From contig JAJFGN010000019.1 in the NCBI GenBank assembly GCA_021776115.1, positions 1 through 44,574 on the forward strand: DNA of 44,574 nucleotides, given 5' to 3'. The notes under the pieces are model-generated. The model ran no database searches, was not told the DNA's origin, and was given only the letters and a program-made list of their open reading frames with translations. Positions 8,720 through 16,983 of the stretch are shown here, one piece after another. A program made the position numbers and the translations under genes. Positions within the stretch are counted from its first letter, which is position 1. Every line of letters begins with the position of its first letter. The DNA is from Kiloniellaceae bacterium. GTDB lineage: Bacteria; Pseudomonadota; Alphaproteobacteria; Kiloniellales; J153.

Positions 8720-8821
8720 CACGCACTACGCCGATCTAAGCCTTCCCTCAGCAGCGACGTCACGATATCCGATCAGCCTAAGAGGCGGTTCGGAGCGCGT
8801 TGACGCCCAAAGCGGCCGTGT

Positions 8822-8995
8822 CTATACCAAGTCTCGTTGATAGCGACCCATACGCCCCACCGAAGGCCGACATCTTTTGTCCCTAGGCGTCGTTGCGGGC
8901 TGCTTATGGTGCACGCACCATGGCGCAACCCGCGCCTAACCGAGAGACAAAACCTTGGCGGTGAAATGGGCCGGTATTAACGAGACTTGGTATAG
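8822..8995. mobile_element. MITE-like 174-bp full-length hairpin element
   Basis: The ends are inverted repeats: 17 bases match perfectly (8822-8838 against 8979-8995), and 21 of 23 match when extended inwards. Further in, ordered paired blocks continue towards the centre: 8847-8851/8966-8970, 8858-8862/8959-8963, 8863-8866/8953-8956, 8875-8881/8946-8952, 8884-8889/8933-8938, 8892-8897/8924-8929 and 8906-8912/8915-8921. The whole segment can therefore fold into one long hairpin. It has no coding capacity, and TATA sits just inside both ends, which would suit a TA-targeting (IS630/Tc1-like) transposase. It lies directly upstream of lysK and ends 36 bases before its start codon. No autonomous partner is in the window. 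Confidence 0.65.
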
Positions 8996-9031
8996 GTTGC
9001 CGATTCCATTCTCAAACGTGGTTCAGGGAAT

Positions 9032-10618
9032 ATGACGAGTGAGCGCGAACTGGCCGAGGCGGCGCGCGCCTGGCCCTTCGAGGAGGCGCGGAATCTACAA
9101 AAGCGCCTCGGCGGGAAAACGCCGGAGAAGGGATACGTGCTGTTCGAGACGGGCTACGGTCCCTCGGGCCTGCCGCATATCGGCACCTTTGGCGAGGTTG
9201 TGCGCACGACCATGGTGCGCCGGGCCTTCCAACGGCTGAGCGATATCCCGACCCGGCTCTTTTGCTTTTCCGACGACATGGACGGCTTGCGCAAGGTGCC
9301 CGACAATGTTCCGAACCGGGAGATGGTCGCCAAGCATCTGGGCAAGCCGCTGACCCAGATTCCCGACCCCTTCGGCGAGCACGAGAGTTTCGGCGCCCAC
9401 AACAATGCGCGCCTGCGTGCTTTCCTCGATTCGTTCGGCTTCGACTACGAATTTAAATCGTCGACCGATTTATACGCCTCCGGGCGTTTCGACGATGCCT
9501 TGCGCCGGGTCCTCGAATGCTACGATCAAGTGATGGCGATCATGCTGCCGACCTTGGGACCGGAACGGCGCGAAAGCTATAGCCCCTTCCTGCCCATCTG
9601 CCCCAAGACCGGGCGCGTGCTTCAGCTCCCAACCATCGAGCGCGATGTCGCGGCGGGCACCATCGTTTACCGCGATGAGGACGGTAAAGATGTCGAGGTG
9701 CCGGTGACCGGCGGTCACTGCAAGCTGCAGTGGAAGGCGGACTGGGCCATGCGCTGGTTTGCGTTGGATGTGGACTACGAGATGTCGGGCAAGGATCTGA
9801 TCGACTCGGTCAAGGCGGCCAGCCGGATCACGAGCGCTCTGGGCGGCAAACCGCCGGCCGGCTTCAATTACGAACTCTTTCTCGACGAGAACGCGCAGAA
9901 AATCTCCAAGTCCAAAGGTAACGGCCTGAGCGTCGAGGAATGGCTGAGTTATGCGCCGCCGGAGAGCCTGTCGCTGTTCATGTATCATAAGCCGCGCGCG
10001 GCCAAGCGTCTTTACTTCGACGTCATCCCTCGCGCGGTCGACGATTACTTCACATTCCTGAGACGCTACCACGAAGAGGACGAAGCCGCGCGCCTGGGCA
10101 ACCCGGCATGGCACATTCACAACGGTCGGCCGCCCCAGGACAATGTGCCTCTGACGTTTAATCTGCTGCTCAATCTGGCCAGCGTGTGCAATGCAGCGGA
10201 CCCTGCGACACTCTGGGGTTTCATCTCGCGTTACGTGCCCGGGGTGAACGCGGAAAACGCGCCGACGTTGGATTCTCTGGTTGGCTACGCGATCCGCTAT
10301 TACGCCGATTTCGTGAAACCGGCCAAGCGCTACCGCACACCAAGCGACATGGAGCAGACGGCGCTCGCCGATCTGTTGGAGCGGCTGGAGGCCCTGCCCA
10401 AAAACGCCGATGGCGAAGCGATCCAGACCGAGGTTTACGAGGTTGGCAAACGCCACGACTTTGCAGATCTGCGGGCCTGGTTCAAAGCCCTCTACGAAAT
10501 TCTGCTGGGCCAGGAGCAGGGCCCGCGCATGGGCACCTTCTTCGCGATTTACGGCCTCGATGAAAGTAAGGCCCTCATACGGCGGGCTCTCGCCGCCGAA
10601 GATCTCGCGGTCGGGTGA
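9032..10618 (+). CDS. lysK: Lysyl-tRNA synthetase, class I
   Basis: Attaches lysine to tRNA-Lys in the cytosol. The 528-residue protein is of the class I (archaeal-type) form, not the more common class II LysS. The HIGH-type motif is HIGT at residues 49-52 within [12 protein letters not shown], and the KMSKS-type motif is KISKSKGN at 290-297. The FDEP-like [16 protein letters not shown] block and [12 protein letters not shown] are typical of class I LysRS, and the C-terminal part is the helical anticodon-binding region. Class I LysRS is common in alphaproteobacteria. The gene stands alone, 10 bases from the convergent aminotransferase gene, with the hairpin element directly upstream. Confidence 0.95.
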   Translation: MTSERELAEAARAWPFEEARNLQKRLGGKTPEKGYVLFETGYGPSGLPHIGTFGEVVRTTMVRRAFQRLSDIPTRLFCFSDDMDGLRKVPDNVPNREMVAKHLGKPLTQIPDPFGEHESFGAHNNARLRAFLDSFGFDYEFKSSTDLYASGRFDDALRRVLECYDQVMAIMLPTLGPERRESYSPFLPICPKTGRVLQLPTIERDVAAGTIVYRDEDGKDVEVPVTGGHCKLQWKADWAMRWFALDVDYEMSGKDLIDSVKAASRITSALGGKPPAGFNYELFLDENAQKISKSKGNGLSVEEWLSYAPPESLSLFMYHKPRAAKRLYFDVIPRAVDDYFTFLRRYHEEDEAARLGNPAWHIHNGRPPQDNVPLTFNLLLNLASVCNAADPATLWGFISRYVPGVNAENAPTLDSLVGYAIRYYADFVKPAKRYRTPSDMEQTALADLLERLEALPKNADGEAIQTEVYEVGKRHDFADLRAWFKALYEILLGQEQGPRMGTFFAIYGLDESKALIRRALAAEDLAVG

Positions 10619-10627
10619 GGGGCTCGC

Positions 10628-11476
10628 CTACCCCTTAAGGGCCCAGTCGAAGTACATCTCGCGCGCTTGGGTATAGATCGGGCCGGGTTGAAGGTCGCGG
10701 TCCTCGACCCGTGTGACCGGCAGAACCTTGGCGAGGTTCCCGGTCGTGAAAACCTCGTCCGCGTCCATAATGTCGGCGAAGCTCATGGTGCGCTCGTGTA
10801 CCTCGATACCCGCGTCGCACAGCAGCTTCGCGACCCTGTGGCGGGTGATGCCGCTTAGGAAAGTTCCGTTGGCGACCGGCGTGTGGGCGGCGCCGTCCTT
10901 GGCGATCCAGATGTTAGCGGTCGCCAGTTCCGCAACATTGTCGTTGCCATCCAGCATCACCGCATTGTTGAAGCCCTTTTCATTGGCTTCCATGAGGGCG
11001 CGGCCGGAATTGGGATACAGACAGGATGCTTTGGCCATGGTGGGCGCCATGCTAGGCGAAGGGCGGCGCAGGCTCGACAGGCAGATCGAAAACGGTCCCG
11101 GCTGGGGTAAAGGTACTTCGTGGAGGGTGAGGCAGAACCGGGTCGAGTCCGGGTCGGGGGCGACGAAAAACGTGCTGTCGCCGGATTCCGGCCAGAACAT
11201 GGGCCGTACATAGAGTTCGGCGCCCGCCGGGAAGCGGGCGATCCCTTCTCTGGCGATTTCCATGATTTCGCCGGCCGAAAGCATCGGCTTCATGCCGAGC
11301 GCGCAGGCTGACTTGACGACGCGCGCGCAGTGCAGATCCAAGTCCGGCGCAACGCCGGCGAAGGCGCGGGCGCCGTCGAAGACGACGGAGGCCATCCAGG
11401 TCGCATGCGTCATGGGACCCAGGATGGGTGGGTTACCCTCCACCCACTCACCGTCGAGATAGTGGATCGCCGTCAT
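10628..11476 (-). CDS. Branched-chain amino acid aminotransferase-like PLP enzyme (fold type IV)
   Basis: PLP-dependent transaminase of 282 residues, related to IlvE and D-amino acid transaminases. The N-terminal THATWMASVVFDGARAF block matches the 'hglhYG..vFEG.RaY' region of the family. The Lys of MAKASCLYPNSGRALMEA is the expected Schiff-base lysine, and NNAVMLDGNDNVAELATANIW and TFLSGITRHRVAKL cover the phosphate-binding loops. The start at 11476 has a good ribosome-binding site (AAGGAA); the frame extends ten codons further without one. It stands alone and convergent to lysK. The exact substrate (branched-chain amino acids or another) cannot be fixed by sequence alone. Confidence 0.85.
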   Translation of the reverse strand: MTAIHYLDGEWVEGNPPILGPMTHATWMASVVFDGARAFAGVAPDLDLHCARVVKSACALGMKPMLSAGEIMEIAREGIARFPAGAELYVRPMFWPESGDSTFFVAPDPDSTRFCLTLHEVPLPQPGPFSICLSSLRRPSPSMAPTMAKASCLYPNSGRALMEANEKGFNNAVMLDGNDNVAELATANIWIAKDGAAHTPVANGTFLSGITRHRVAKLLCDAGIEVHERTMSFADIMDADEVFTTGNLAKVLPVTRVEDRDLQPGPIYTQAREMYFDWALKG

Positions 11477-11618
11477 GGCAGAAGTTCCTTGACCTGAATA
11501 CCTCACGCCGGGCCGTATCGGCCCGGTGCTTGCATCAGGCTAGCACAGTTGCTCGCCTTGGCCAGCCAAAAGCGCGCCAAACAGTGATGCGGGCAAGAGG
11601 CGGCGTCTTATTGTCGGA

Positions 11619-12251
11619 TTATTGGCTGGCCCAGACGATACGTGCGATCCAATCGATCGCCCCGCTATCGAGTACACGGTCCGGGTGCGCACGGTTCAGT
11701 GAGACGAGCTCCACTCGCTGGGCGCTCTGGCGTAACAACTGTTTCGCCATGACCTCGCCGTCGCGGGTCTTGACGACGACGCGGTCGCCACGCCGGAGGC
11801 TGGCCTCCGGCGAGATCACAATGATGTCCCCATCGCGGTACACGGGCGCCATACTGTCGCCGTTAACCTCCAAACCATAGGCGTGTGGATCGGAGATACG
11901 CGGGAACAGCACCTCGTCCCAGCCCTTGCCGGCCGGGAAACCGGCGTCGTCGAAAAATCCTTCGTTGCCGGCTTGGGTGTACCCAATGACGGGAATCCGC
12001 TGAGCCAGAACGGCGGCGCCATCGTTGCCAACCTGGCTGACGAATTCGGCTAAGGATGCACCGGTCGCGTCAAGAACCTTGGCGAGCGATTCCGTGCTGG
12101 GCCAGCGTTGCTTGCCTTCCTTCGTGACGCGTTTGCTTTTGTTGAAGGTCGTCGGGTCTAGACCCGCGCGCCGCGCCAAGCCTGAAGGCGACATCCCATA
12201 CTTTGCGGCCAGCCGGTCGATCGCCTGCCAAACATCGCCATGTCGGAGCAT
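11619..12251 (-). CDS. XRE-HTH repressor with S24 (LexA/CI-like) self-cleavage domain
   Basis: DNA-binding regulator of 210 residues. An N-terminal helix-turn-helix (about residues 10-65, with MSPSGLARRAGLDPTTFNKSKR) is joined to a C-terminal peptidase S24 domain. Ser133 in VNGDSMAPVYRDGD and Lys170 in GEVMAKQL are 37 residues apart, the same spacing as the LexA Ser-Lys dyad. An Ala-Gly pair (residues 94-95) lies upstream at the expected cleavage position, so RecA-stimulated self-cleavage is plausible. No phage genes lie around it, so it is a stand-alone stress regulator rather than a prophage repressor. The start is the first ATG of the domain; the ribosome-binding site is weak. Confidence 0.85.
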   Translation of the reverse strand: MLRHGDVWQAIDRLAAKYGMSPSGLARRAGLDPTTFNKSKRVTKEGKQRWPSTESLAKVLDATGASLAEFVSQVGNDGAAVLAQRIPVIGYTQAGNEGFFDDAGFPAGKGWDEVLFPRISDPHAYGLEVNGDSMAPVYRDGDIIVISPEASLRRGDRVVVKTRDGEVMAKQLLRQSAQRVELVSLNRAHPDRVLDSGAIDWIARIVWASQ

Positions 12252-12323
12252 GGGAACATGGTCTCATAAATCTTGGCGCCGTGCATCAGGAACTTGAGGC
12301 AAGGCGCACCAAGAAAGGAAACC

Positions 12324-12536
12324 TCATACGTCGCCGGATTTGTGGCTTTCGGTCGAGGAGGCGTCGGACGCCGGGCGGGCAGTGCGAACCGGCTTCGGTC
12401 CCCGATTCTCCGCGGCCAAATCGTTCGCCTTGGCGGCACGGTGCGCGGGTGCGTTGTCCATACGCTCAACGGCCGCCAGCGCCGCCTTCAAGGCTTGGCT
12501 CTTACTTGCCAGGGGGTCGTTCGTACCTTTAGCCAT
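12324..12536 (-). CDS. Small hydrophilic protein of unknown function
   Basis: A 70-residue frame preceded by a good ribosome-binding sequence (GAGGAAA) seven bases before the ATG. The product is rich in Ala, Lys, Ser and Arg, has no hydrophobic segment and looks partly disordered, with a possible helix at ALKAALAAVERM. I do not recognise a family. It lies upstream of and in the same direction as the S24 repressor gene, with 72 bases between them, so the two may share a transcript. GC-rich sequence produces many chance frames, so support rests mainly on the ribosome-binding site. Confidence 0.45.
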   Translation of the reverse strand: MAKGTNDPLASKSQALKAALAAVERMDNAPAHRAAKANDLAAENRGPKPVRTARPASDASSTESHKSGDV

Positions 12537-12802
12537 ACTATTTCCTCGAGCGGGCGCGGCGATATCAAGCTGCCCGGCTTATGTGCTCCACGCAAGCCGT
12601 GTGCCAATAGGTGGCAGGAGGCGCAGGGGCCGGGCGGGCGCAATTAAGACCCCAAACAAGTCGCCAAATGTGTGTGCTTTTTAGATCTAGGGTCCTTACT
12701 TGTATTGCATTTCGCAGGTCTGGCCGAGGCTGGGTGTTGCAAATTGCGCCGGGCGTCCTCTGGCCGCTGTTCACGACCCCAGCCTTTGGGTAGGGTCGCG
12801 CC

Positions 12803-12975
12803 ATGACCGGGAGCCTGATCTATCACATTTGCAGGCGGGCGGAATGGGACGCGGCGGCGGCGCGCTTTTTCCACACCTTTACGGCGTCCTGCCGTTAGAA
12901 GCCGTGCACAGGGTCGAGGATTTGCCTCTTGGGTCGGACGGCGCGCACATCTTTCCGCCGCTTGGCGGTGTCTGA
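12803..12975 (+). pseudogene. DUF952 family gene, internally deleted and frameshifted
   Basis: The start ATG at 12803 encodes MTGSLIYHICRRAEWDAAA, the typical N-terminus of DUF952 proteins. After a GGC-rich stretch near 12851-12862 this frame runs into an unrelated tail and stops at 12894-12896. The family's C-terminus (ALFPHLYGVLPLEAVHRV, then LPLGSDGAHIFPPL) appears in another frame and ends at the TGA at 12973. The middle of the domain, about 55-60 codons including the usual FIHFS block, is missing. DUF952 genes often sit just before pyrD in alphaproteobacteria, as here. The gene appears broken by an internal deletion at the GGC-rich stretch. Confidence 0.72.
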
Positions 12976-14050
12976 GGGTCTGCTGTTGGACCGTTTTAGC
13001 CTGACCGCGCCACTGCTGCGCGCGCTCGACCCCGAGACCGCGCATGACCTGACCCTTTGGGCCCTGCGCCGGGGCTTGGGTCCGCGCGGCACCGGACCTG
13101 ATAATCCGATCCTGGCGGTGTCCCTTTGGGGCCGCACTTTTCCCAATCCCCTGGGCCTGGCTGCCGGCTTCGACAAGAACGCTTCGGTGATCGGGCCGAT
13201 GCTCGACCTCGGTTTCGGTTTCGTCGAGGTTGGCAGCGTGACGCCGCAACCGCAGCCGGGTAATCCGCGCCCCCGCGTATTCCGCTTGGCGACCGACCGC
13301 GCGGTCATCAACCGCATGGGCTTTCCCGGCGAGGGCGTGGCGGTGGCGGCGCGGAACCTGTCCGCTTGGCGCGCACGAGCGCAGTATGGCTTGGTCGGTG
13401 TCAACCTGGGCAAGAACAAGGAAACCAAGGACGCCGTGGCGGACTACGCGGCCGGCGCGCGCGCTCTGGCCGCCCTGGCCGACTATCTGGTGATCAATGT
13501 CTCCTCGCCCAACACGCCGGGCCTGCGGGCGTTGCAAGGCCGTAGCGAATTGGAGGATTTAATCGTTCAGGTCCGCGCGGCGCGAGACGAGGTATGTCCG
13601 AACGACGGGCCGCCGCTGCTGGTCAAGATCGCGCCCGACCTTGGGGTGGCCGAGCGATCCGATATTGCCGAAGTCGCCCTCGGGCAAGGGATCGAGGGCC
13701 TGATCGTTAGCAACACCACGCTCCAGCGGCCAAGCTCCTTGCGCGGGCGCCACCGTGGCGAGGCCGGTGGGTTAAGCGGCCAGCCGTTGTCCGAACTCTC
13801 GACCGCGCTGTTGTCCGATATGTACGGCCTGACCGGAGGGCGGGTGCCCCTGATCGGCGTCGGGGGCGTCGGCGGGCCGGACCAAGCCTACGCCAAGATT
13901 CGCGCCGGGGCCTCGCTGATCCAACTTTATACCGCGATGATCTATGAGGGGCCGGGTTTGATCGCGCGGATCAAGGCGGGGCTCGTGCAGCGCCTACGCG
14001 CGGATGGCTTCGCGAAGCTCGCCGAGGCGGTGGGTGCCGACCACGCTTAA
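12968..14050 (+). CDS. pyrD: Dihydroorotate dehydrogenase (quinone), class 2
   Basis: Membrane-associated FMN enzyme of 360 residues that oxidises dihydroorotate to orotate with quinone, the fourth step of pyrimidine synthesis. Visible signatures are GLAAGFDKNASV, VEVGSVTPQPQPGNPRPR, INRMGFPGEG, GVNLGKNKETKDAVADY and the catalytic loop INVSSPNTPGLR. The FMN-phosphate site GVGGVGGPDQAYAKIRAGAS and QLYTAMIYEGPGL follow. The N-terminal amphipathic helix expected for class 2 is present. GTG at 12968 overlaps the stop of the DUF952 remnant and is preferred; an ATG at 12929 would extend the protein by 13 residues. It is convergent with gluQ, 13 bases apart. Confidence 0.95.
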   Translation: MSEGLLLDRFSLTAPLLRALDPETAHDLTLWALRRGLGPRGTGPDNPILAVSLWGRTFPNPLGLAAGFDKNASVIGPMLDLGFGFVEVGSVTPQPQPGNPRPRVFRLATDRAVINRMGFPGEGVAVAARNLSAWRARAQYGLVGVNLGKNKETKDAVADYAAGARALAALADYLVINVSSPNTPGLRALQGRSELEDLIVQVRAARDEVCPNDGPPLLVKIAPDLGVAERSDIAEVALGQGIEGLIVSNTTLQRPSSLRGRHRGEAGGLSGQPLSELSTALLSDMYGLTGGRVPLIGVGGVGGPDQAYAKIRAGASLIQLYTAMIYEGPGLIARIKAGLVQRLRADGFAKLAEAVGADHA

Positions 14051-14063
14051 CGCCAGCGCGGTC

Positions 14064-14921
14064 TTAATCGGGAAATCCAGCCATGGCGCGAACCTCCGCC
14101 GCGCTCTTGCCGTCTCGGCGCAAGGCGCGGATCGACAAGGCGTCGTTGCGTTTGGCGAGGCGTTCGCCGTGTTCGTCGGATAGCAGTCCGTGATGATGCC
14201 ATTGCGGCACCGGCAAGCCGAGTAGAGCCTGAAGCAATCGATGGATGTCGGTCATGGGGAACAGATCCTCGCCGCGCGTGACCAGCGTGACGCCCTGGTC
14301 GGCGTCGTCCAAGGTGACCGCCAGGTGATAGCTGGTCGCGATATCCTTGCGCGCGAGCACGACATCGCCGTGCGCCAACGGCTCTGCCTGGATTTTCCCC
14401 TTGTCCCGGTCTATCCACGTCAGCGGACCGGTCGAAGCGAGCGCCTTCGCGATATCGAGGCGCAGGCCATAAGGCTTGCCTTCGGCCAGGTGCGCGGCAC
14501 GCACGTCCTCGCTCAAGGTCCGGCAAGTGCTGGGATAAACCGCACCGCTGGGTCCATGTGGCGCTCGGCCCGAGGCCGCGATCTCGGCCCTGATTTCTGC
14601 CCTGCTGCAAAAACACGGATACAAGAGGTCCAATTTCCGCAATCCTTCGAGCGCGGCGGCATAGGCGGCTAGCTGTCCGGACTGATGGCGAACCGGGCCG
14701 TCCCAATCGAGGCCGAGCCAGCGCAGATCTTCCAGGATCGCGTCGATGAAGACAGGGTCGCTGCGTGGGTTGTCGATATCCTCGATTCGCAGCAGAAAAC
14801 GGCCCCTCGCCGCGCGGGCGGCGCGCCAGGCGAAAAGCGCTGAATGCGCGTGACCCAGGTGCAGATAGCCGCTGGGCGAGGGCGCGAAGCGGGTGACGGT
14901 TTGGGTCGGAATTTTCGGCAC
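14064..14921 (-). CDS. gluQ: Glutamyl-Q tRNA(Asp) synthetase
   Basis: Truncated glutamyl-tRNA synthetase paralogue of 285 residues that attaches glutamate to the queuosine base of tRNA-Asp. It has the catalytic domain only: the FAPSPSGYLHLGHAHSAL motif with HLGH at 21-24, RIEDIDNPRS, and KRND in place of KMSKS. A zinc site is suggested by CFCSRAE plus the Tyr and Cys of AVYPSTCR. No anticodon-binding domain is present, which separates it from GltX. It follows the FAD oxidoreductase gene on the same strand after three bases, so the two are probably co-transcribed, without an obvious functional link. Confidence 0.93.
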   Translation of the reverse strand: MPKIPTQTVTRFAPSPSGYLHLGHAHSALFAWRAARAARGRFLLRIEDIDNPRSDPVFIDAILEDLRWLGLDWDGPVRHQSGQLAAYAAALEGLRKLDLLYPCFCSRAEIRAEIAASGRAPHGPSGAVYPSTCRTLSEDVRAAHLAEGKPYGLRLDIAKALASTGPLTWIDRDKGKIQAEPLAHGDVVLARKDIATSYHLAVTLDDADQGVTLVTRGEDLFPMTDIHRLLQALLGLPVPQWHHHGLLSDEHGERLAKRNDALSIRALRRDGKSAAEVRAMAGFPD

Positions 14922-14924
14922 CCC

Positions 14925-16217
14925 TTAAACCGCGCCGCCGTGGGCAAGTGGGGCCGCCTCCGCGAAGCGCTTGAAACGAAAGGCTGTGAGGTCGAGCGAG
15001 GGGCGGGCGTCCGCGATCGTTTCCGCCATTAGGCGTCCGGCGATCGGCCCAATGCCGAAGCCGTGACCGCTAAATCCGGTCGCGACGTACAGGCCTTCAT
15101 ATCCTGGCACCGCGTCGAGAACCGGAATCTCGTCGGGCGTCGCCTCGATCATGCCAGCCCAGCTTTGTTCGACATGAAGGTTCGCCATGGCCGGCAACAG
15201 TTTTTTGAATTCGGCGAAGGCGCGCCTGACGGCCCTGGCGTTAGGTTTGGGGTCGAGCACGCGCTTGCGCTTCATTTGGCGCGTTAGCGCCTTCTGGCCG
15301 CCCAGCATGATACCCAAACCGTCCCAGGTTTCGCGCCCCACCAGAAACTTGATGTCACCGCTCTGAGCCTTGAAGCTTGGCCAAAAATCGCGCAGATAGC
15401 GCAGGCAATCTGGCATGATATAGAGGTCGGCGGCACGCCCCGGCGCCACGTTGAAGGACCCATCGCGACGCTGGCGAAACCCGATGTGGTTACACCATAC
15501 CCCCAGCTGACTGTACTCGGGCGCGCGGTTGGTGCGCAGCACTGTGGCCTTGACGTATAGCTGCGGCAACTCGACCCGTAAGCCGCGCAGGAAACGGCTG
15601 GTCCAGGCTCCGGCGGCGACCATGACCTTGCCGGCGCGGATCTCGCCCTGTTCCGTGCGCAGGCCGGAAACCGCGCCCCCGGCGGTTAAGATTTCCTCGA
15701 CCGTACAGCCGGTGCGCACCTCGACGCCCTGACGCTGGGCGGCCGCGGCGAAGGCGCGCGTGGTCTTGACCGGATCGGCCTGGCCGTCGCTGGGGGTGTG
15801 AATGGCGCCCGCCCAAGTGCCGGTGACCCCCGGCAGCATGGCTGTGGCCTGCGAGGCGCTCAGCAGGCGGCTATCCAATTGGTAGTCGCGGGCGTGTTCC
15901 AGCCAGGCCGCGTAACCCGCCAGGCGCTCCTCATTCTCCGCCAGGTAGATCAAGCCGCCTTGGCGCCATTCGAGATCGGCTTCGAGTTCCTTCGAGAGCT
16001 CGCGCCACATGCGGTTGCACTCAATCATGAGGGGAATTTCACGCGGGTCGCGGCCCTGCTGGCGCACGAAGCCCCAATTGCGGCCCGATTGCTCGCCCGC
16101 GATTTCGCCCTTTTCCAGCAGGATCACGCTGAGGCCCCGGCGGGCCAGGTAATAGGCGCTCGCGCAGCCGGCAATGCCGCCACCGATCACGGCCACGTCG
16201 TAGGTCTGCTGCGTCAT
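14925..16217 (-). CDS. FAD-dependent amino-acid oxidase family protein (DAO/sarcosine oxidase beta-like)
   Basis: Flavoprotein of 430 residues. The N-terminal dinucleotide-binding motif VAVIGGGIAGCASAYYLARRG is followed by EKGEIAGEQSGRNWG. The C-terminal TPDEIPVLDAVPGYEGLYVATGFSGHGFGIGP matches the second FAD-contacting block of the sarcosine oxidase beta/glycine oxidase group. Family members oxidise secondary or N-methylated amino acids, but no partner subunits (soxA, soxD, soxG) lie nearby and the substrate is not known. The ATG at 16217 directly precedes the dinucleotide fold; an earlier in-frame ATG would add 38 arginine- and proline-rich residues. It is divergent from the DNA glycosylase gene across 100 bases. 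Confidence 0.88.
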   Translation of the reverse strand: MTQQTYDVAVIGGGIAGCASAYYLARRGLSVILLEKGEIAGEQSGRNWGFVRQQGRDPREIPLMIECNRMWRELSKELEADLEWRQGGLIYLAENEERLAGYAAWLEHARDYQLDSRLLSASQATAMLPGVTGTWAGAIHTPSDGQADPVKTTRAFAAAAQRQGVEVRTGCTVEEILTAGGAVSGLRTEQGEIRAGKVMVAAGAWTSRFLRGLRVELPQLYVKATVLRTNRAPEYSQLGVWCNHIGFRQRRDGSFNVAPGRAADLYIMPDCLRYLRDFWPSFKAQSGDIKFLVGRETWDGLGIMLGGQKALTRQMKRKRVLDPKPNARAVRRAFAEFKKLLPAMANLHVEQSWAGMIEATPDEIPVLDAVPGYEGLYVATGFSGHGFGIGPIAGRLMAETIADARPSLDLTAFRFKRFAEAAPLAHGGAV

Positions 16218-16317
16218 GAGGTTCGCGTTCCCTATACGTTGTCGCCGTGTTGTAGCAGGGCGGCGGCGCACCGGGAAAGGTGGCGTCACCGCGCCCAGGA
16301 CACTATGACTCGACGGC

Positions 16318-16950
16318 ATGGCTAAAAGCATCCGCGCCGACAGCTCCTTACGCCCGGCCTTGGAGGCCCTGGCTGCGCTCGATCCCGATATCGCACGCTG
16401 TTATCCCGCTTGCGGTTTGCCGCCGGTGCGCCGGCACAAAACAGGCTTCGCCGGCCTGCTTCGAATCATCATGGCACAGCAGGTCTCGACCGCTTCCGCC
16501 GCCGCGATCATCGGCCGCCTGGATGCGGCGGTGCGCCCCCTGACACCCGAGGGGTTCCTGGCGCTGGAGGAAGCCGAGCTCAAGGCCATCGGCCTAAGCC
16601 GGCAGAAGATGCGTTATGGCCGCGCCTTGGCGGAGGATTTGCTCGCGCGCCGGATCGACCTGCGCGCCCTGACCCGCATGGCCGACGAGGAGGCCATCGC
16701 CCATCTTATGCAAGCCAAGGGAATCGGGCGCTGGACCGCCGAGATCTACCTGCTCTTTGCTTTGCGCCGGCCCGATGTCTGGCCGGTTGGCGACCTTGCG
16801 GTCCAGGCCGCCGCGCAACGCCTGAAGAACCTGGACGTGCGCCCAGAAGGCGAGGCCATGCGCGCCCTGGGCGAGCCTTGGCGGCCCTATCGAAGCGCCG
16901 CGGCTCGCTTCCTGTGGCATCTCTATCGCCATCCCGGCGTGCCGGATTAA
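16318..16950 (+). CDS. DNA-3-methyladenine glycosylase, AlkA/HhH-GPD type
   Basis: Base-excision repair glycosylase of 210 residues that removes alkylated bases. The helix-hairpin-helix LMQAKGIGRWTAEIYLLF and the catalytic Asp159 in PVGDLAVQ are in the HhH-GPD arrangement. The preceding IIMAQQVSTASAAAI block is the typical AlkA/MAG opening helix. It lacks the N-terminal beta domain of E. coli AlkA and resembles the shorter Mag1-type enzymes. The serine esterase gene follows after 33 bases on the same strand. Confidence 0.88.
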   Translation: MAKSIRADSSLRPALEALAALDPDIARCYPACGLPPVRRHKTGFAGLLRIIMAQQVSTASAAAIIGRLDAAVRPLTPEGFLALEEAELKAIGLSRQKMRYGRALAEDLLARRIDLRALTRMADEEAIAHLMQAKGIGRWTAEIYLLFALRRPDVWPVGDLAVQAAAQRLKNLDVRPEGEAMRALGEPWRPYRSAAARFLWHLYRHPGVPD

Positions 16951-16952
16951 AC

Positions 16953-16972
16953 CCAAGTCTCATCGATAACGA
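16953..16972. repeat. Possible solo end of the 8822-8995 element
   Basis: This 20-base stretch matches 17 of 20 bases of the left terminal region of the hairpin element (8827-8846), and the three differences are all transitions. It starts two bases after the AlkA-type gene stop codon and contains the ribosome-binding region of the next gene. No second arm is found nearby, so it would be a remnant or a chance match. Confidence 0.4.
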
Positions 16973-16983
16973 GGGCATAATAC

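Noticed and set aside
9470-10456. A 328-codon minus-strand frame opposite lysK
   Set aside because: Shadow of a clearly identified synthetase; no motif and no ribosome-binding site.
12271-12314. Hairpin between the S24 repressor gene and the small upstream frame, considered as a terminator
   Set aside because: The stem needs a bulge, has a long loop and no T-run in either direction.
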